Shown here one piece after another: positions 18,701-26,767 of a DNA stretch of 64,000 nt. The DNA lies in IMG/VR virus record IMGVR_UViG_3300015202_000003, positions 124,001 to 188,000 of that record, one strand, 5' to 3'. A program made the position numbers and the translations under genes. The notes below the pieces were generated by a model that saw only the letters and a program-made list of their open reading frames with translations, did no database searches and was not told the origin of the DNA. Position 1 is the first letter of the stretch; every line of letters begins with the position of its first letter. This stretch comes from a virus.

Positions 18701-19790
18701 TCCAATTTTATATAAGCATTTGAAAGCTTTAAGTCCAACAGATTTATTGGATTTTCTAAGTTCTGTTGACCAAACAGATCAAGGGCAAAAATATGCTGAA
18801 TCGACGGCGTTACCTTCTTCAAGAAGTTTTGAAACACTAAGTCAGTTTTTAAGTTCTGATTCCTACTCTTATTTACGAGGCTCTTTGGTTTGGGCTGATT
18901 TAGAAGTAGATAGCAGATTTAATAGTATTGAAACTTCTAATTTAGCTTTAGATACTTCAAAAGACAAATTAAGGGATTTGTGTGATTTAGTTTCCTCTCG
19001 TTTATCAAATTGGACTTGTTTACGTTCTGACCCCAACGGCTATTATGCAACCACTTTAGTAGGAACATTAAATGCCAGCGGCCCTAAAATAAAAGAGTTA
19101 TTTGAATACAATTATAATTTGGCATTTAAAGACGCTTCTGTTTCAGACGATAAAAAATTAAAATCCTGTAATTCTTTAATGGTTTTAATTAAGGCTATGC
19201 GAGATATGGAAAAGAGGGTAGAAGATAAAAGAAGAGAAACAACAAATAATATCATTGGCCCAGAAGCAGGTTCAAAATTTTTAAATTTTTATAATCCTTT
19301 AAGTGGCATGGATGGGGATATGTATGAGATTCCGGATTTGGGAGACTTAAAATTAATACCTGTTTATTGGAAACAACAATATGCTTTAGCGGATTCTTCT
19401 GTTAATGAAGGCGGAAGAATCAATCTAATTAATTCTTTGTCTTTGGAATTTACGAAGTTTTGGAGTTCTAAACCAGAATTTAAAGAAGATCAATGTTTGG
19501 CATGGTTAAATTCTTTGTTAAGTCCAATTCCTCAAGTGGATGTTCAAAAAGATGCAGTGATTTCTTTAACAACAAATCCAGACACGGATATAATTTTTTA
19601 TAAATTGTCTGAAGACAGTCAGAAAATTATTTTAACACAGGTTTACGGCGCTAAAGAAGTAGATTCTAAATGGAATGATTTAATTGCTTCTCGAAACCCT
19701 GAAGCGCAAAAAACAATTTCTACTGGAAATCTTTTCCCAATGGATGAATCTTTTGCGGCCAAGTTAAGAAAGTTTGGTTTTGCGGTTTAG
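15729..19790 (+). CDS. Tandem MoxR-like AAA+ ATPase
   Basis: 1353 residues with two AAA+ modules of MoxR type, ATP-driven remodelling enzymes that usually act with VWA-domain partners. Module 1: Walker A SNSGMGKSS (Lys250), Walker B LLFLDEYTRA (Asp383-Glu384), sensor-1-like AATNFPVG, sensor-2-like PNFRTWEMVSNYL. Module 2: Walker A GSSSLGKSA (Lys764), Walker B IIYFDEVNI (Asp902-Glu903), sensor-1 CACNLKGSG, and PSSRSFETLSQFL. A ~230-residue N-terminal region and a ~130-residue linker have no recognised domain. Both active sites look complete. Two fused MoxR modules are unusual; family members are normally single-module. The genes downstream encode the metallopeptidase-like and VWA partners expected for this family. 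Possible role: ATP-driven assembly or quality control of head or tail parts. A strong terminator follows. Confidence 0.85.
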   Translation: MIYSSVLPFIEQSKLCGSGFIENFDLTQVYFPLTLTPDLQKVLDSVSYSSSSHNPLVIHVQPLDIYIIDAVDPLFALWQLSKKTSDVTLRRVDYSNVAEQLVYFRDTVENKEKVYIPSHGNTGDVLDIQNCSLILKAKLGQVAEEKDLVSFSLSSEFEVYENLNLEDNQVQIEEHLEELDALAFNLNKEKRKLFKKLNEELSDDEKSLDLSYTGQVNDSSVIMAFLTSYLLEPKNPPKVPMIQSNSGMGKSSIIKSLANKLGFRMVDIRAAFMLPLDFKGLAEVVAEDNQTTTTYAPSAKLLECSDAGIYFARSTVEKIKVLIQDIVETLPKEFSSQNLEQVLKLDVSKEDKTIQDIVSRLKNLAYFQAKYEEKSKRPLLFLDEYTRAIPMIQGAFFEIFTDRKFADQEMTLAKVLAATNFPVGIDPELASNMFPGVGLVENPAALNRFLILNVTENDVIPDWLVWAGQTNKETGKQNIHPSVYKFLQDKKYQIYDFKVVENAFNASIADQDPRPQTKVATTPFPNFRTWEMVSNYLYSEESKMGATAFSSTENVGNELDITSTEDAQVDKDSSTFSPSSPLTYIAKYTAKDRYESGPRTGVIRANSKAREQEEAKKSGLTFEDRGSEVEINSSGEKGVVKSYDVSSEIFDITTSTGDQKVYKKDVTLIHSKDYLLSSSSGLVSYSDSVKDKTSQKLNSKLPVILPTALEKLVGIGASNDFLKSGFYKCNKKLTKPETSMTDVTDAALSSNTPLLLAGSSSLGKSARVYQWAEKNNAEVITILLSQTDPALVMGRPDTVKAIDYMAGSVISSDSKIRNPQTGLYDDKVSVQGMDGKPVEINQTRYAQSNLEKSEPELYHDLAVDFPPALAKSFTTRVPDRKLKSQMEDIIFNKKKTCIIYFDEVNICSTPAVMSAIFECYSDSRVFGIDFSSFKDRVRIVCACNLKGSGVLDLDTAFGARFMTFAKEKYDISDAKAYLNYAETKLEKGEFSPILYKHLKALSPTDLLDFLSSVDQTDQGQKYAESTALPSSRSFETLSQFLSSDSYSYLRGSLVWADLEVDSRFNSIETSNLALDTSKDKLRDLCDLVSSRLSNWTCLRSDPNGYYATTLVGTLNASGPKIKELFEYNYNLAFKDASVSDDKKLKSCNSLMVLIKAMRDMEKRVEDKRRETTNNIIGPEAGSKFLNFYNPLSGMDGDMYEIPDLGDLKLIPVYWKQQYALADSSVNEGGRINLINSLSLEFTKFWSSKPEFKEDQCLAWLNSLLSPIPQVDVQKDAVISLTTNPDTDIIFYKLSEDSQKIILTQVYGAKEVDSKWNDLIASRNPEAQKTISTGNLFPMDESFAAKLRKFGFAV

Positions 19791-19811
19791 AGGGGGGGGT
19801 AGGGTTTGTAA

Positions 19812-19866
19812 AAAGAGGAAGTTGAAATCTTGTTTAATTTCAAATTTCAACTTCCTCTTTATTAAA
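19812..19866 (+). terminator. Long-stem terminator after the AAA+ gene
   Basis: A perfect 17-bp stem (aaagaggaagttgaaat / atttcaacttcctcttt) with a 15-base loop, then tattaaaaat. It ends only 9 bases before the ATG at 19875, so if the downstream genes have no separate promoter it may act as a partial terminator or RNA-processing site tuning their expression. Confidence 0.88.
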
Positions 19867-19874
19867 AATAAAAA

Positions 19875-20270
19875 ATGTTACAAGTAGATTTTCTTTCTTA
19901 TATATTTCTTCGTTTGGGTTTTTCTGATGAGGTAGCTTATCAAAAGACGTTAAGCGAACAAGACAGGGTTTTAGTTTATATTCCGTTAGATTTTAATTTG
20001 TTAGAATCTAACTTTCGGGTATGTGAATCTTTAATTTTACAAACTCAGTTTGATTTTGATAAGATTACGTTACCTTATAAATACTTCGATTTCGGTTCAA
20101 AGAGTTGGGTAAATGTTAAATTAGATTTTGAGTTATTTAAATCTGGTGTGCAATTGGAAGTTACAACCACGTCTGTAGAGGTTAAATCTCCCAGTGGAGT
20201 TTTATTGGAGTGTCCAACTTTTGCATTGAGGGACATCTTTTTACCGGAATATAAAACACAAAATGATTAG
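19875..20270 (+). CDS. Small unrecognised protein before the metallopeptidase-like gene
   Basis: 131 residues: an N-terminal helix-like segment (MLQVDFLSYIFLRLGFSDE), then beta-type segments (DRVLVYIPLDFNLLESN; VQLEVTTTSVEVKSPSGV). It shares 8 bases with the next gene (ATGATTAG), so the two are likely translationally coupled. No catalytic motif. Its fixed place between the ATPase and the HExxH protein suggests an adaptor or small subunit of that complex, but this is inference. Confidence 0.68.
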   Translation: MLQVDFLSYIFLRLGFSDEVAYQKTLSEQDRVLVYIPLDFNLLESNFRVCESLILQTQFDFDKITLPYKYFDFGSKSWVNVKLDFELFKSGVQLEVTTTSVEVKSPSGVLLECPTFALRDIFLPEYKTQND

Positions 20271-21669
20271 CAACATTTACAAAATGGATGAATTTTTAGA
20301 GGGTTTTTCCGTCCGTCCTATTCCTCCAACTCTTAGCACAAATTTATTGGATATAAATTTAATTTACCCTGTAAAACAAAACGGCGTTCCGGGCATGGCT
20401 CAGACCATTATAGAAGTTAAAAAAAGTTCTGCTTTAAAAACTAATATTTCAACTGCTCAAGTAAATTTTAATAAAGACGGTATTTCAACTTTAGACCCTA
20501 ATTGGAAAGTAAATTCACAGTGGGATTCTTATTCTTCTGTAGGAAAACCTTTAGGAATTAAGAATGAAAAAATTCTTCCGGAGTGCGATGCTTATTCTTT
20601 TTGGAAGCAGTGTGAAAAAGAAATTTACGATACTATTTACATAGCTGCTAAATCTTCTTATTTAGTTTTGATGGGGATTGATAAAACTGTTGTTAAAAGT
20701 TCAGGGATGTATGCTGCCATTGGGCCTAAACAATCTACTTTAAAAGCGACAGGAAAATATGTTTTTGAAATGGTTTTTAATCCGAGCAATTTATTAAAGG
20801 TTGCTTTGGATTTTTATTTTTATTATCGAGAATATTTTAAAACTTTTAAAGACGCTTTTATTTACACCTATGCTTTTATTTTCATACATGAAACGTTACA
20901 TCTTTCGATGGATCATTTCACGACAAAAAACAAAGACTTACAAGATTTACAAGCTGAGGGCGGGGGAGGTCACATGACAATTAATAAATTAGCGGATATG
21001 ACAATCAATTTAAGAACCGCTAAAAGATTAAGTTATTTAACTAAGTCTGTAGCTTTAAGACCGATTGGTTTTTATACTACAAAAACAGAGTTTCATGGTA
21101 ATGCCAGCTCTAATTTTTTTAAGTTTTCTGATTTATCTTCTTTACTTTCAAAAATTTTTGGTTTTTCATTTAGTTTTAGCTCTGTCCCTTCTAATTTAGG
21201 AGCCTACGAAATTAACCCGACAGATTGGATTAACATGGAACTTACGATAAGTCCTGATTTAGTAGATGATTTTTTTAATTCCAGTTCAACTTCTTTTTTG
21301 TCTTTTGCAAAAAATATAAGAGATTTCTTTTTAATTAATCCCGAAGTGGGGAGTTTAAGTTATGCTCAGAAAAAAGAGAAGGAGATAAAAATTTCTTTAG
21401 AGGATTTAGAACCTGCTGAAACTTGTGTAGGAGAGATTTTATATTCCGCTAAAGCTGGAAAGGCGTTGGGTGATTTATCAGAAGAAAACTTAGGTAGAAT
21501 TATATCTATTTGTTCTGTTCTTTCTTCTGAGAGAGGGAAATTAGTCGGGAATACAGACCCTCAAAAAATAGAAGATTACGGTGATTTGTTATATCAACAA
21601 ATTGATAAGTTAAATAAGTTTTTAGTTGGTTTATTTCCTTCTCCGGAAATTTCTTTGGAAACGTCTTAA
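20263..21669 (+). CDS. HExxH metallopeptidase-like protein (VWA-partner type)
   Basis: 468 residues. FIHETLHLSMDHFTT contains HExxHxxxxH (His209, Glu210, His213, His218), a zinc-binding signature of the putative metallopeptidase domain that in bacteria is often fused to a VWA-like domain and encoded beside MoxR ATPases (DUF2201 type). Here the VWA part is a separate downstream gene. The N-terminal 90 residues and the C-terminal 150 (including ISLEDLEPAETCVGEILY) are not recognised. An alternative start is the ATG at 20284. The active-site residues are intact, so either proteolysis or a structural zinc site is possible. Context: 6 bases upstream of the VWA gene. Confidence 0.7.
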   Translation: MISNIYKMDEFLEGFSVRPIPPTLSTNLLDINLIYPVKQNGVPGMAQTIIEVKKSSALKTNISTAQVNFNKDGISTLDPNWKVNSQWDSYSSVGKPLGIKNEKILPECDAYSFWKQCEKEIYDTIYIAAKSSYLVLMGIDKTVVKSSGMYAAIGPKQSTLKATGKYVFEMVFNPSNLLKVALDFYFYYREYFKTFKDAFIYTYAFIFIHETLHLSMDHFTTKNKDLQDLQAEGGGGHMTINKLADMTINLRTAKRLSYLTKSVALRPIGFYTTKTEFHGNASSNFFKFSDLSSLLSKIFGFSFSFSSVPSNLGAYEINPTDWINMELTISPDLVDDFFNSSSTSFLSFAKNIRDFFLINPEVGSLSYAQKKEKEIKISLEDLEPAETCVGEILYSAKAGKALGDLSEENLGRIISICSVLSSERGKLVGNTDPQKIEDYGDLLYQQIDKLNKFLVGLFPSPEISLETS

Positions 21670-21675
21670 AAAATT

Positions 21676-23394
21676 ATGTCAGATCAAGCAACAATTTTAA
21701 AAAAAATAGCGGTTACAAATAAATTCGCAAAAGAAAAATTAACAGGTTTTAAATTTCCTTGGGGTGGAAAGCCTGATCCATTCGCCAGAGTTAATGATTT
21801 AGAGGGTGGAGATATTACGATTAATTCCGGGGGCGGAGAAGATTCTCCTCCTTCTAATCCTTTGGACAAACAACCTCCTACAAAAAACAAAAATGGAACT
21901 GTTACTTTAATGGGACAGAACAGTTCTTCTCCTCCAAAAACAAAGGGGGAAGAAGAAAGCCCAGAAGACGATGATGCGAAAACTATTGATAAAAGAAATG
22001 GTGGCGAACCGGGACAAGATAACCAAGATAAAAATAATGAAAAAGGAGACGAAAAAGGAGATGAAAAACCACAGGGGGGACAACAAAAACCCCAATCTCA
22101 AAATTCTGATTCTAAAAAAAATTCTGATTCTAAAAAAAATTCTGATTCAGAAGGTAAAAAATCCGATGAGGATATTGAAAATTATTTAGATGAACAGGGT
22201 TTAACGGGAAAAGAAAGAGAAGATAAGAAAAAACAATTAGAAAAAGAACGCGGAAAAGATTCCGAGGAAGAAGATGAGGGTTCAGAAGGAGGGGATGGTG
22301 TTTCCGGTTCAAATTCTTCTGAAGAAGGAAAACAAAAATCAAATTCTAAACCGGAACAAAAGGGCGGTGATGGGGGAGACACTCAAAATTCTCCGCAACA
22401 AGATTCTGGAAAACAAGAAGGCAAGGAGAAGGGGACTCCCGGCCAATCTGGTCAAGAGGGCGAAGAAAACACTCCTGACCCAACTTACAGCCCGGAAGAT
22501 GCCTCTTACGATAAAGCGAAAGAAGACGCTAAAAATAGTCCAAGAGATTTTTCTGGTAAGAGCCAAACGGAGGAGCAAAAAGCATCTGAACAATTAATTA
22601 GAGATGCTTTAAAAAAAGCGGACGCAGAAAAGAAAGCGGACAACACTGATGATAACGGAAAACCTGTTGAAAAAGGAAAAGATTTAATAGCGGATTCTTT
22701 AAAAGCGGACGGTGCGGGTGAAATGGTTCCTACTGATAATTCTTCTAATTTAAATTGGAAGTTAAGATTAAGAGATATTTTTAACAAGGGAATTAACTCT
22801 GAAATTTATGTAGATATGACAGAGGTTTCCATTGTTGATAAAAGAGCAGATGGAAATATGAGAGACAAGCCCAAACCTAAAACAGTTGTTTTAATTTGTG
22901 ATATGTCTGGTTCGATGGATGAAACTAAATATAAATTAGCTTTTCAACAATTGGATGCTGTTTTACAAGCGTTACCAACCACTTCAGTAAAACCGGAAGT
23001 TGTTTTTTATACTTCTTACAATAACGCACAAAGCCATTTAATTAAGTTGAGAGGCCCAAGAAAAATATCTGATAAATTAAATAAGATGGTCGGTGCGGGT
23101 TCTGGAGAGTTAATTGTTTTCAATGAGAAGTTGCCTTATATGTTAACCCCCGATAAAATTGATTTGTTGATGTTTTTTACAGACGGTGAATTTACAGAGT
23201 CCCTTCCGGGTAGTGGATATGGTAGAAAACCTTTAAATGATTATGCTGTAAGAACAATCCGACAGTTGGGAAGAGAGAAAAAATTATTTTGGGTTTTAAC
23301 TCCCGATGGTGTTATTGATTCTTCTTATGGAACAAGCATAAAAGAAATAGACCCTTCTGCAAAAGCCCAAAAAAGAGTTGTATGGATGAGATAG
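21676..23394 (+). CDS. VWA-domain protein with long low-complexity N-terminus
   Basis: 572 residues. Residues ~400-572 form a von Willebrand A domain with a full MIDAS: DMSGSMD (Asp409, Ser411, Ser413) and a downstream FFTDGEFTE acid. Residues ~25-330 are Gly/Pro/Asn/Gln/Lys/Glu low complexity, with an 18-bp unit (NSDSKK) repeated in tandem near 22103-22150; this part is surely disordered. Before the VWA domain lies LNWKLRLRDIFNKGIN, a segment typical of the metallopeptidase/VWA family. In MoxR systems the VWA partner binds metal and recruits substrates to the ATPase. It would act with the AAA+ protein at 15729 and the HExxH protein at 20263. A terminator follows. Confidence 0.85.
   Translation: MSDQATILKKIAVTNKFAKEKLTGFKFPWGGKPDPFARVNDLEGGDITINSGGGEDSPPSNPLDKQPPTKNKNGTVTLMGQNSSSPPKTKGEEESPEDDDAKTIDKRNGGEPGQDNQDKNNEKGDEKGDEKPQGGQQKPQSQNSDSKKNSDSKKNSDSEGKKSDEDIENYLDEQGLTGKEREDKKKQLEKERGKDSEEEDEGSEGGDGVSGSNSSEEGKQKSNSKPEQKGGDGGDTQNSPQQDSGKQEGKEKGTPGQSGQEGEENTPDPTYSPEDASYDKAKEDAKNSPRDFSGKSQTEEQKASEQLIRDALKKADAEKKADNTDDNGKPVEKGKDLIADSLKADGAGEMVPTDNSSNLNWKLRLRDIFNKGINSEIYVDMTEVSIVDKRADGNMRDKPKPKTVVLICDMSGSMDETKYKLAFQQLDAVLQALPTTSVKPEVVFYTSYNNAQSHLIKLRGPRKISDKLNKMVGAGSGELIVFNEKLPYMLTPDKIDLLMFFTDGEFTESLPGSGYGRKPLNDYAVRTIRQLGREKKLFWVLTPDGVIDSSYGTSIKEIDPSAKAQKRVVWMR
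22103..22150 (+). repeat. Tandem 18-bp coding repeat
   Basis: Unit aattctgattctaaaaaa occurs twice in full, then a third partial copy, encoding NSDSKK repeats in the disordered part of the VWA protein. Likely a replication-slippage product. Confidence 0.8.
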
Positions 23395-23425
23395 GAATTA
23401 AGTTAGAAAAATTTTAATTTGTAAT

Positions 23426-23467
23426 AAAAACCCTGTTAGATTAAATTTCTAACGGGGTTTTTTGTTA
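23426..23467 (+). terminator. Terminator after the VWA gene
   Basis: Stem aaaccctgttaga / tctaacggggttt (13 bp, one G-T pair) with a 7-base loop followed by ttttgtt. It closes the MoxR/VWA unit; an 87-base leader to the prohead protease gene follows. Confidence 0.88.
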
Positions 23468-23553
23468 TTTTTTTATTAAAAGTTAAAAATTAAAATTTGA
23501 ATGCATATAGAAAAAAGAAATCTTTTTAATTTGTTTTAAAAAGAGTTTTTTTC

Positions 23554-25194
23554 ATGCTTCAAGTCTTAAACGAACAAGTAGGCCACATTACAGAATCTCG
23601 CAGGGTATCTAAGCCCGGAGTGTTGCGTGAAATGGAGGGTATTTTTTCGGTGTCGGATAGAGTTTCTTTGAGTGACAATCGGAACAACCGTTTATATTCA
23701 GAAAATTTATTGAGAAATAAAATTTTAAATTCTCCTCAGACACAGGAGAAGATGAATAAGAAATGTTTGTTAGGGGAAGCGGATCATCCGGCAGATAGAT
23801 TGGAAGTTCGTATTAACGAGGTTTCTCACAGGGTAGCGGAGATGTATTACGAAGACGGCTACATAAAAGGTAGAATAGAAGTATTGGATACACCTTCTGG
23901 GAGAATTGTTGATACGTTAAGTGAAGCGGGCGTTCAGATTGGGATTTCTTCAAGGGCGGAGGGAAGTTTAAAAGATGAGGGTTCTAAGAAGCGTGTGAAT
24001 GAGAACGATTATTTTTTTCATACATACGATTTAGTTTTGAATCCGGGTTTTGCATCTTCCGTATTAAGTCCGGTGTTGGAATCTGTTGCAGAGAACTCTT
24101 CTACTCTAAAAACAATGGAAGAGCAAGTAGGAATTTTAATTGAAGAAGAGACAAATTTATCAACTTTAAATGTTTATGAATCTGTTTTACGTTCAATTGG
24201 AAGTTCTGTTTTAAATCCGTTGTTAGAAAAGTTAGAAGAGAAAAAAGATTCGTTACAAGTAAGTTCTCCAAAAGAAATAGAAATTCCGGCTCACACTTTG
24301 GGTTTGATTGAATCTTTATATCGGGAGCAAAAAGAAAGTAACGAAGAGATAGAATCTTTGCAAAAACAATTGAAACAGAAAAATTTTCAGAACACTTTCT
24401 CTGAAGACAAAGAGCTATTGGCTCAAGAATTAGCTGTTTCAGAAGGTTTCTTAAAAGAAGCTGAACAAGTTAGTTTCCATTTTAAAGAAAAGGTAGAAGA
24501 GTTAGAAGAAGAGTTGGAATCAACTCGGAAGTTTCGTTCACGCAATTTAAATTCTCAAAGAAAAATCAACGAATTAGAAGTTGGTTTAAAAGAAAAAGAA
24601 GAGGAGTTAGAAATTATTTTCCAAGAGCGAGCAGAGTTGGAAAGCAAATTAGAAGAGAGAAAAAGAGAATTTGAAGAGGGGTTGAACGAATCAAATAGGA
24701 ACTACGAATTTTTAGAAAAGAGAAGTTTAATTTTGTTAGAGTTGTTAACAACTCACGAAGAGGATTTCTTGGCTGAGTGTTTAGAGTTTTCTCGCGGTTT
24801 GAATGAAAGTTTAGTAGAGAAATTAAAATCTGGCTCTAAGTTTTTTTACGATACAAAAGAAAATGTTGTAGAAGAGAACAGAAAAACAGTTTCTAATAAA
24901 ACTACTCTTAATCAATTAGAAGAGAACATTGAAGAAAAAACTGTTGAGTCTAATTTTTTGGGCGGGGACAATGTTTTTGAACATGGTTTATCTGATAAGA
25001 AACCTTTCAAAAATTCTTCTAATTCTAATAAGTTAGAAAAGAAGGGAGTTAAAACCAATCAAATTTTATTTGAATCTCAGCCAGTAAAAGTTGTTAGTTC
25101 AAAAGAAGATTTCCAAGCAGAAAATGCTTTGGGATTACCTTCTGGTCACATGAGTAAGTTTAGTCGTTTATTTACGTCTTTGTCTTCAGGTTAG
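23554..25194 (+). CDS. Prohead protease with C-terminal coiled-coil (scaffold-like) extension
   Basis: 546 residues. The first ~200 form a herpesvirus-assemblin/T4 gp21-type maturation protease: NRNNRLYSENLL, the catalytic His in GEADHPADR (His78), the serine in GISSRA (Ser132/133), and YDLVLNPGFASSVLSP. T4 gp21 is only 212 residues, so ~340 are extra. Residues ~245-395 are heptad-rich coiled coil (EEIESLQKQLKQ; ELEVGLKEKEEELEI), and the tail ends in LPSGHMSKFSRLFTSLSSG. No separate scaffold gene lies between it and the capsid gene, so the extension probably serves as internal scaffold and is destroyed by the protease on maturation. That is inference, based on protease-scaffold fusions in other phages. 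Confidence 0.85.
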   Translation: MLQVLNEQVGHITESRRVSKPGVLREMEGIFSVSDRVSLSDNRNNRLYSENLLRNKILNSPQTQEKMNKKCLLGEADHPADRLEVRINEVSHRVAEMYYEDGYIKGRIEVLDTPSGRIVDTLSEAGVQIGISSRAEGSLKDEGSKKRVNENDYFFHTYDLVLNPGFASSVLSPVLESVAENSSTLKTMEEQVGILIEEETNLSTLNVYESVLRSIGSSVLNPLLEKLEEKKDSLQVSSPKEIEIPAHTLGLIESLYREQKESNEEIESLQKQLKQKNFQNTFSEDKELLAQELAVSEGFLKEAEQVSFHFKEKVEELEEELESTRKFRSRNLNSQRKINELEVGLKEKEEELEIIFQERAELESKLEERKREFEEGLNESNRNYEFLEKRSLILLELLTTHEEDFLAECLEFSRGLNESLVEKLKSGSKFFYDTKENVVEENRKTVSNKTTLNQLEENIEEKTVESNFLGGDNVFEHGLSDKKPFKNSSNSNKLEKKGVKTNQILFESQPVKVVSSKEDFQAENALGLPSGHMSKFSRLFTSLSSG

Positions 25195-25216
25195 AAAAGC
25201 ATTTCAAAAAATTTTT

Positions 25217-26644
25217 ATGAACACCCTTGATGGAACACCTTTAATGGAAAATGCGCGTCGGGACAATACCGAGCGTCTTTTTGAAACATGGACTCCTTAC
25301 CTTTCAAAAGTTATGGAGCATCGCCCTAATCTTTCAGAGCTTGCGGCTTACAACTTAGCCCAAGTTTTAGAAAACACTCGTTCTTTATTTTCTGGCGCCA
25401 ATCGCGGAAGAGTTAACGAGACAACTCAAGTTGGAGATGTAAACCAAGATCGTCATTTTTATTATGACGTAATTGCCAGCGTATTTCCCAACATGGTAGC
25501 TCAACAGTTTGTTTCTGTTCAGCCAATGACTTCCCGTATTGGAGTTATTTCTTTCTTAGATTATTCTTACGGTTCTAACAAAGGTTCTATTAATCGTGGC
25601 GAGATTATGCAAAATCCTCGCACGGGTCATAGAATTGGAACTGGGGCCACTAACTATACTGGGGAAATTATTGATAATGAAGAGGTCGGTAACACAGGTG
25701 GAACAGCTTATACGGGTAGTTTGAGCTATTTGCCCGTTCGTCCCGGTTCAGTTATTTTTACAATCGGTGCTATTAGATTAATTGATAACGGTTCTGGTGT
25801 TTTGGTTAACGGTAATTCAACGGGAACACCTCTAACAAGTGCGGCTGCGACTGTTAGCTACGATAACGGTCAGTTTGCTTTGACGCTTTCTGCTTCAGCA
25901 ACGGATAACGTTTATGTAACGTATGAATATAATAATGAACATTCTCCTTCACAAGTGCCGGAGATGAACATTCATATTGACAACCGTTCAATTACTGCTC
26001 GTTCAAGAAAATTAAAAGCTCTTTATGCTTTGGACGGTGCTTACGATGTTCAGACTCAGTTTGGTTTGGACATGGATGAACTTATTCTAAAAGCCGCGTC
26101 TTCGGAAATCATGTATGAGTTAGACTCAGAGATTTTCAATGACCTTCTTTTGGGAGCTTCTGGCACTTCAACTTGGTATTCCAAGCCACCCCAAGCGGTT
26201 TCGATGCTTGACCACAAAACAACTTTTGTGGATGAATTGATTAGTGCATCTAACTCAATTTATAGCGCGACACAGCGTTATGGCGGTAACTTCGTAGTGG
26301 CGGGCGTTGGCGCTTGTTCTGTTTTGGAATCTTTAGGAGCCCCTCGTTTCGTTTCAACTGGTGTTACTGGAAACGGCCCCCACATTTGCGGTGTTTTGGA
26401 TGGTAAGTGGCAAATCATTAAAAATCCTTATTATAACATTGACACTTATTTAGTGGGTTATAAGGGTGAAAGTCCAATTGATGCTGGCTATGTTTGGGCG
26501 CCTTATCGTCCGTTGTTTTCAACTCAGTTAATTCAAACTGCTGACTTTACGGCTCAAAGAGGATTCTCTTCAATGAACGGCAAAGCAATGATTAATCCCG
26601 GTGCTTATGTTCGTGGCACAATTATTCATACTCAGGCTCCGTAA
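25217..26644 (+). CDS. Major capsid protein (T4 gp23-like)
   Basis: 475 residues, close to T4 gp23 (521). It is the HK97-fold shell subunit. Supporting segments are VFPNMVAQQFVSVQPMTSRI, the conserved P-N-V-x-x-FVSVQPM motif of gp23 relatives, IGVISFLDYSYGSNKGSI, MNIHIDNRSITARSRKLKA, the helix VQTQFGLDMDELILKAASSEI, and the C-terminal YKGESPIDAGYVWAPYRPLF. The N-terminal 60 residues are helical (NLSELAAYNLAQVLENTRSL) and may be the delta region trimmed by the protease encoded directly upstream. An insertion around residues 165-240 (SYLPVRPGSVIFTIGAIRL...) is beta-rich and could be a surface domain. Confidence 0.92.
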   Translation: MNTLDGTPLMENARRDNTERLFETWTPYLSKVMEHRPNLSELAAYNLAQVLENTRSLFSGANRGRVNETTQVGDVNQDRHFYYDVIASVFPNMVAQQFVSVQPMTSRIGVISFLDYSYGSNKGSINRGEIMQNPRTGHRIGTGATNYTGEIIDNEEVGNTGGTAYTGSLSYLPVRPGSVIFTIGAIRLIDNGSGVLVNGNSTGTPLTSAAATVSYDNGQFALTLSASATDNVYVTYEYNNEHSPSQVPEMNIHIDNRSITARSRKLKALYALDGAYDVQTQFGLDMDELILKAASSEIMYELDSEIFNDLLLGASGTSTWYSKPPQAVSMLDHKTTFVDELISASNSIYSATQRYGGNFVVAGVGACSVLESLGAPRFVSTGVTGNGPHICGVLDGKWQIIKNPYYNIDTYLVGYKGESPIDAGYVWAPYRPLFSTQLIQTADFTAQRGFSSMNGKAMINPGAYVRGTIIHTQAP

Positions 26645-26723
26645 TAAATTTTAGCGGGTAAAAAACTAAGTTAAAAAATTAAGAAAGAGTGATGTTTTGG
26701 GAAAGGATTTTAAAACCTCTTTT

Positions 26724-26740
26724 TTAGAACTTCGCTCTTT
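26724..26740 (+). promoter_or_regulatory. Variant of the GAATCTTCG(T/C)TC intergenic element
   Basis: Reads ttagaacttcgctcttt, lacking one T of the common form. It sits between the capsid gene and the triple-repeat gene. Related copies are at 27492, 39853, 46272, 51729 and (inverted) 51798. Role not established. Confidence 0.5.
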
Positions 26741-26767
26741 TTTAGTTTAGAAAAGAGAAAAAAAATT

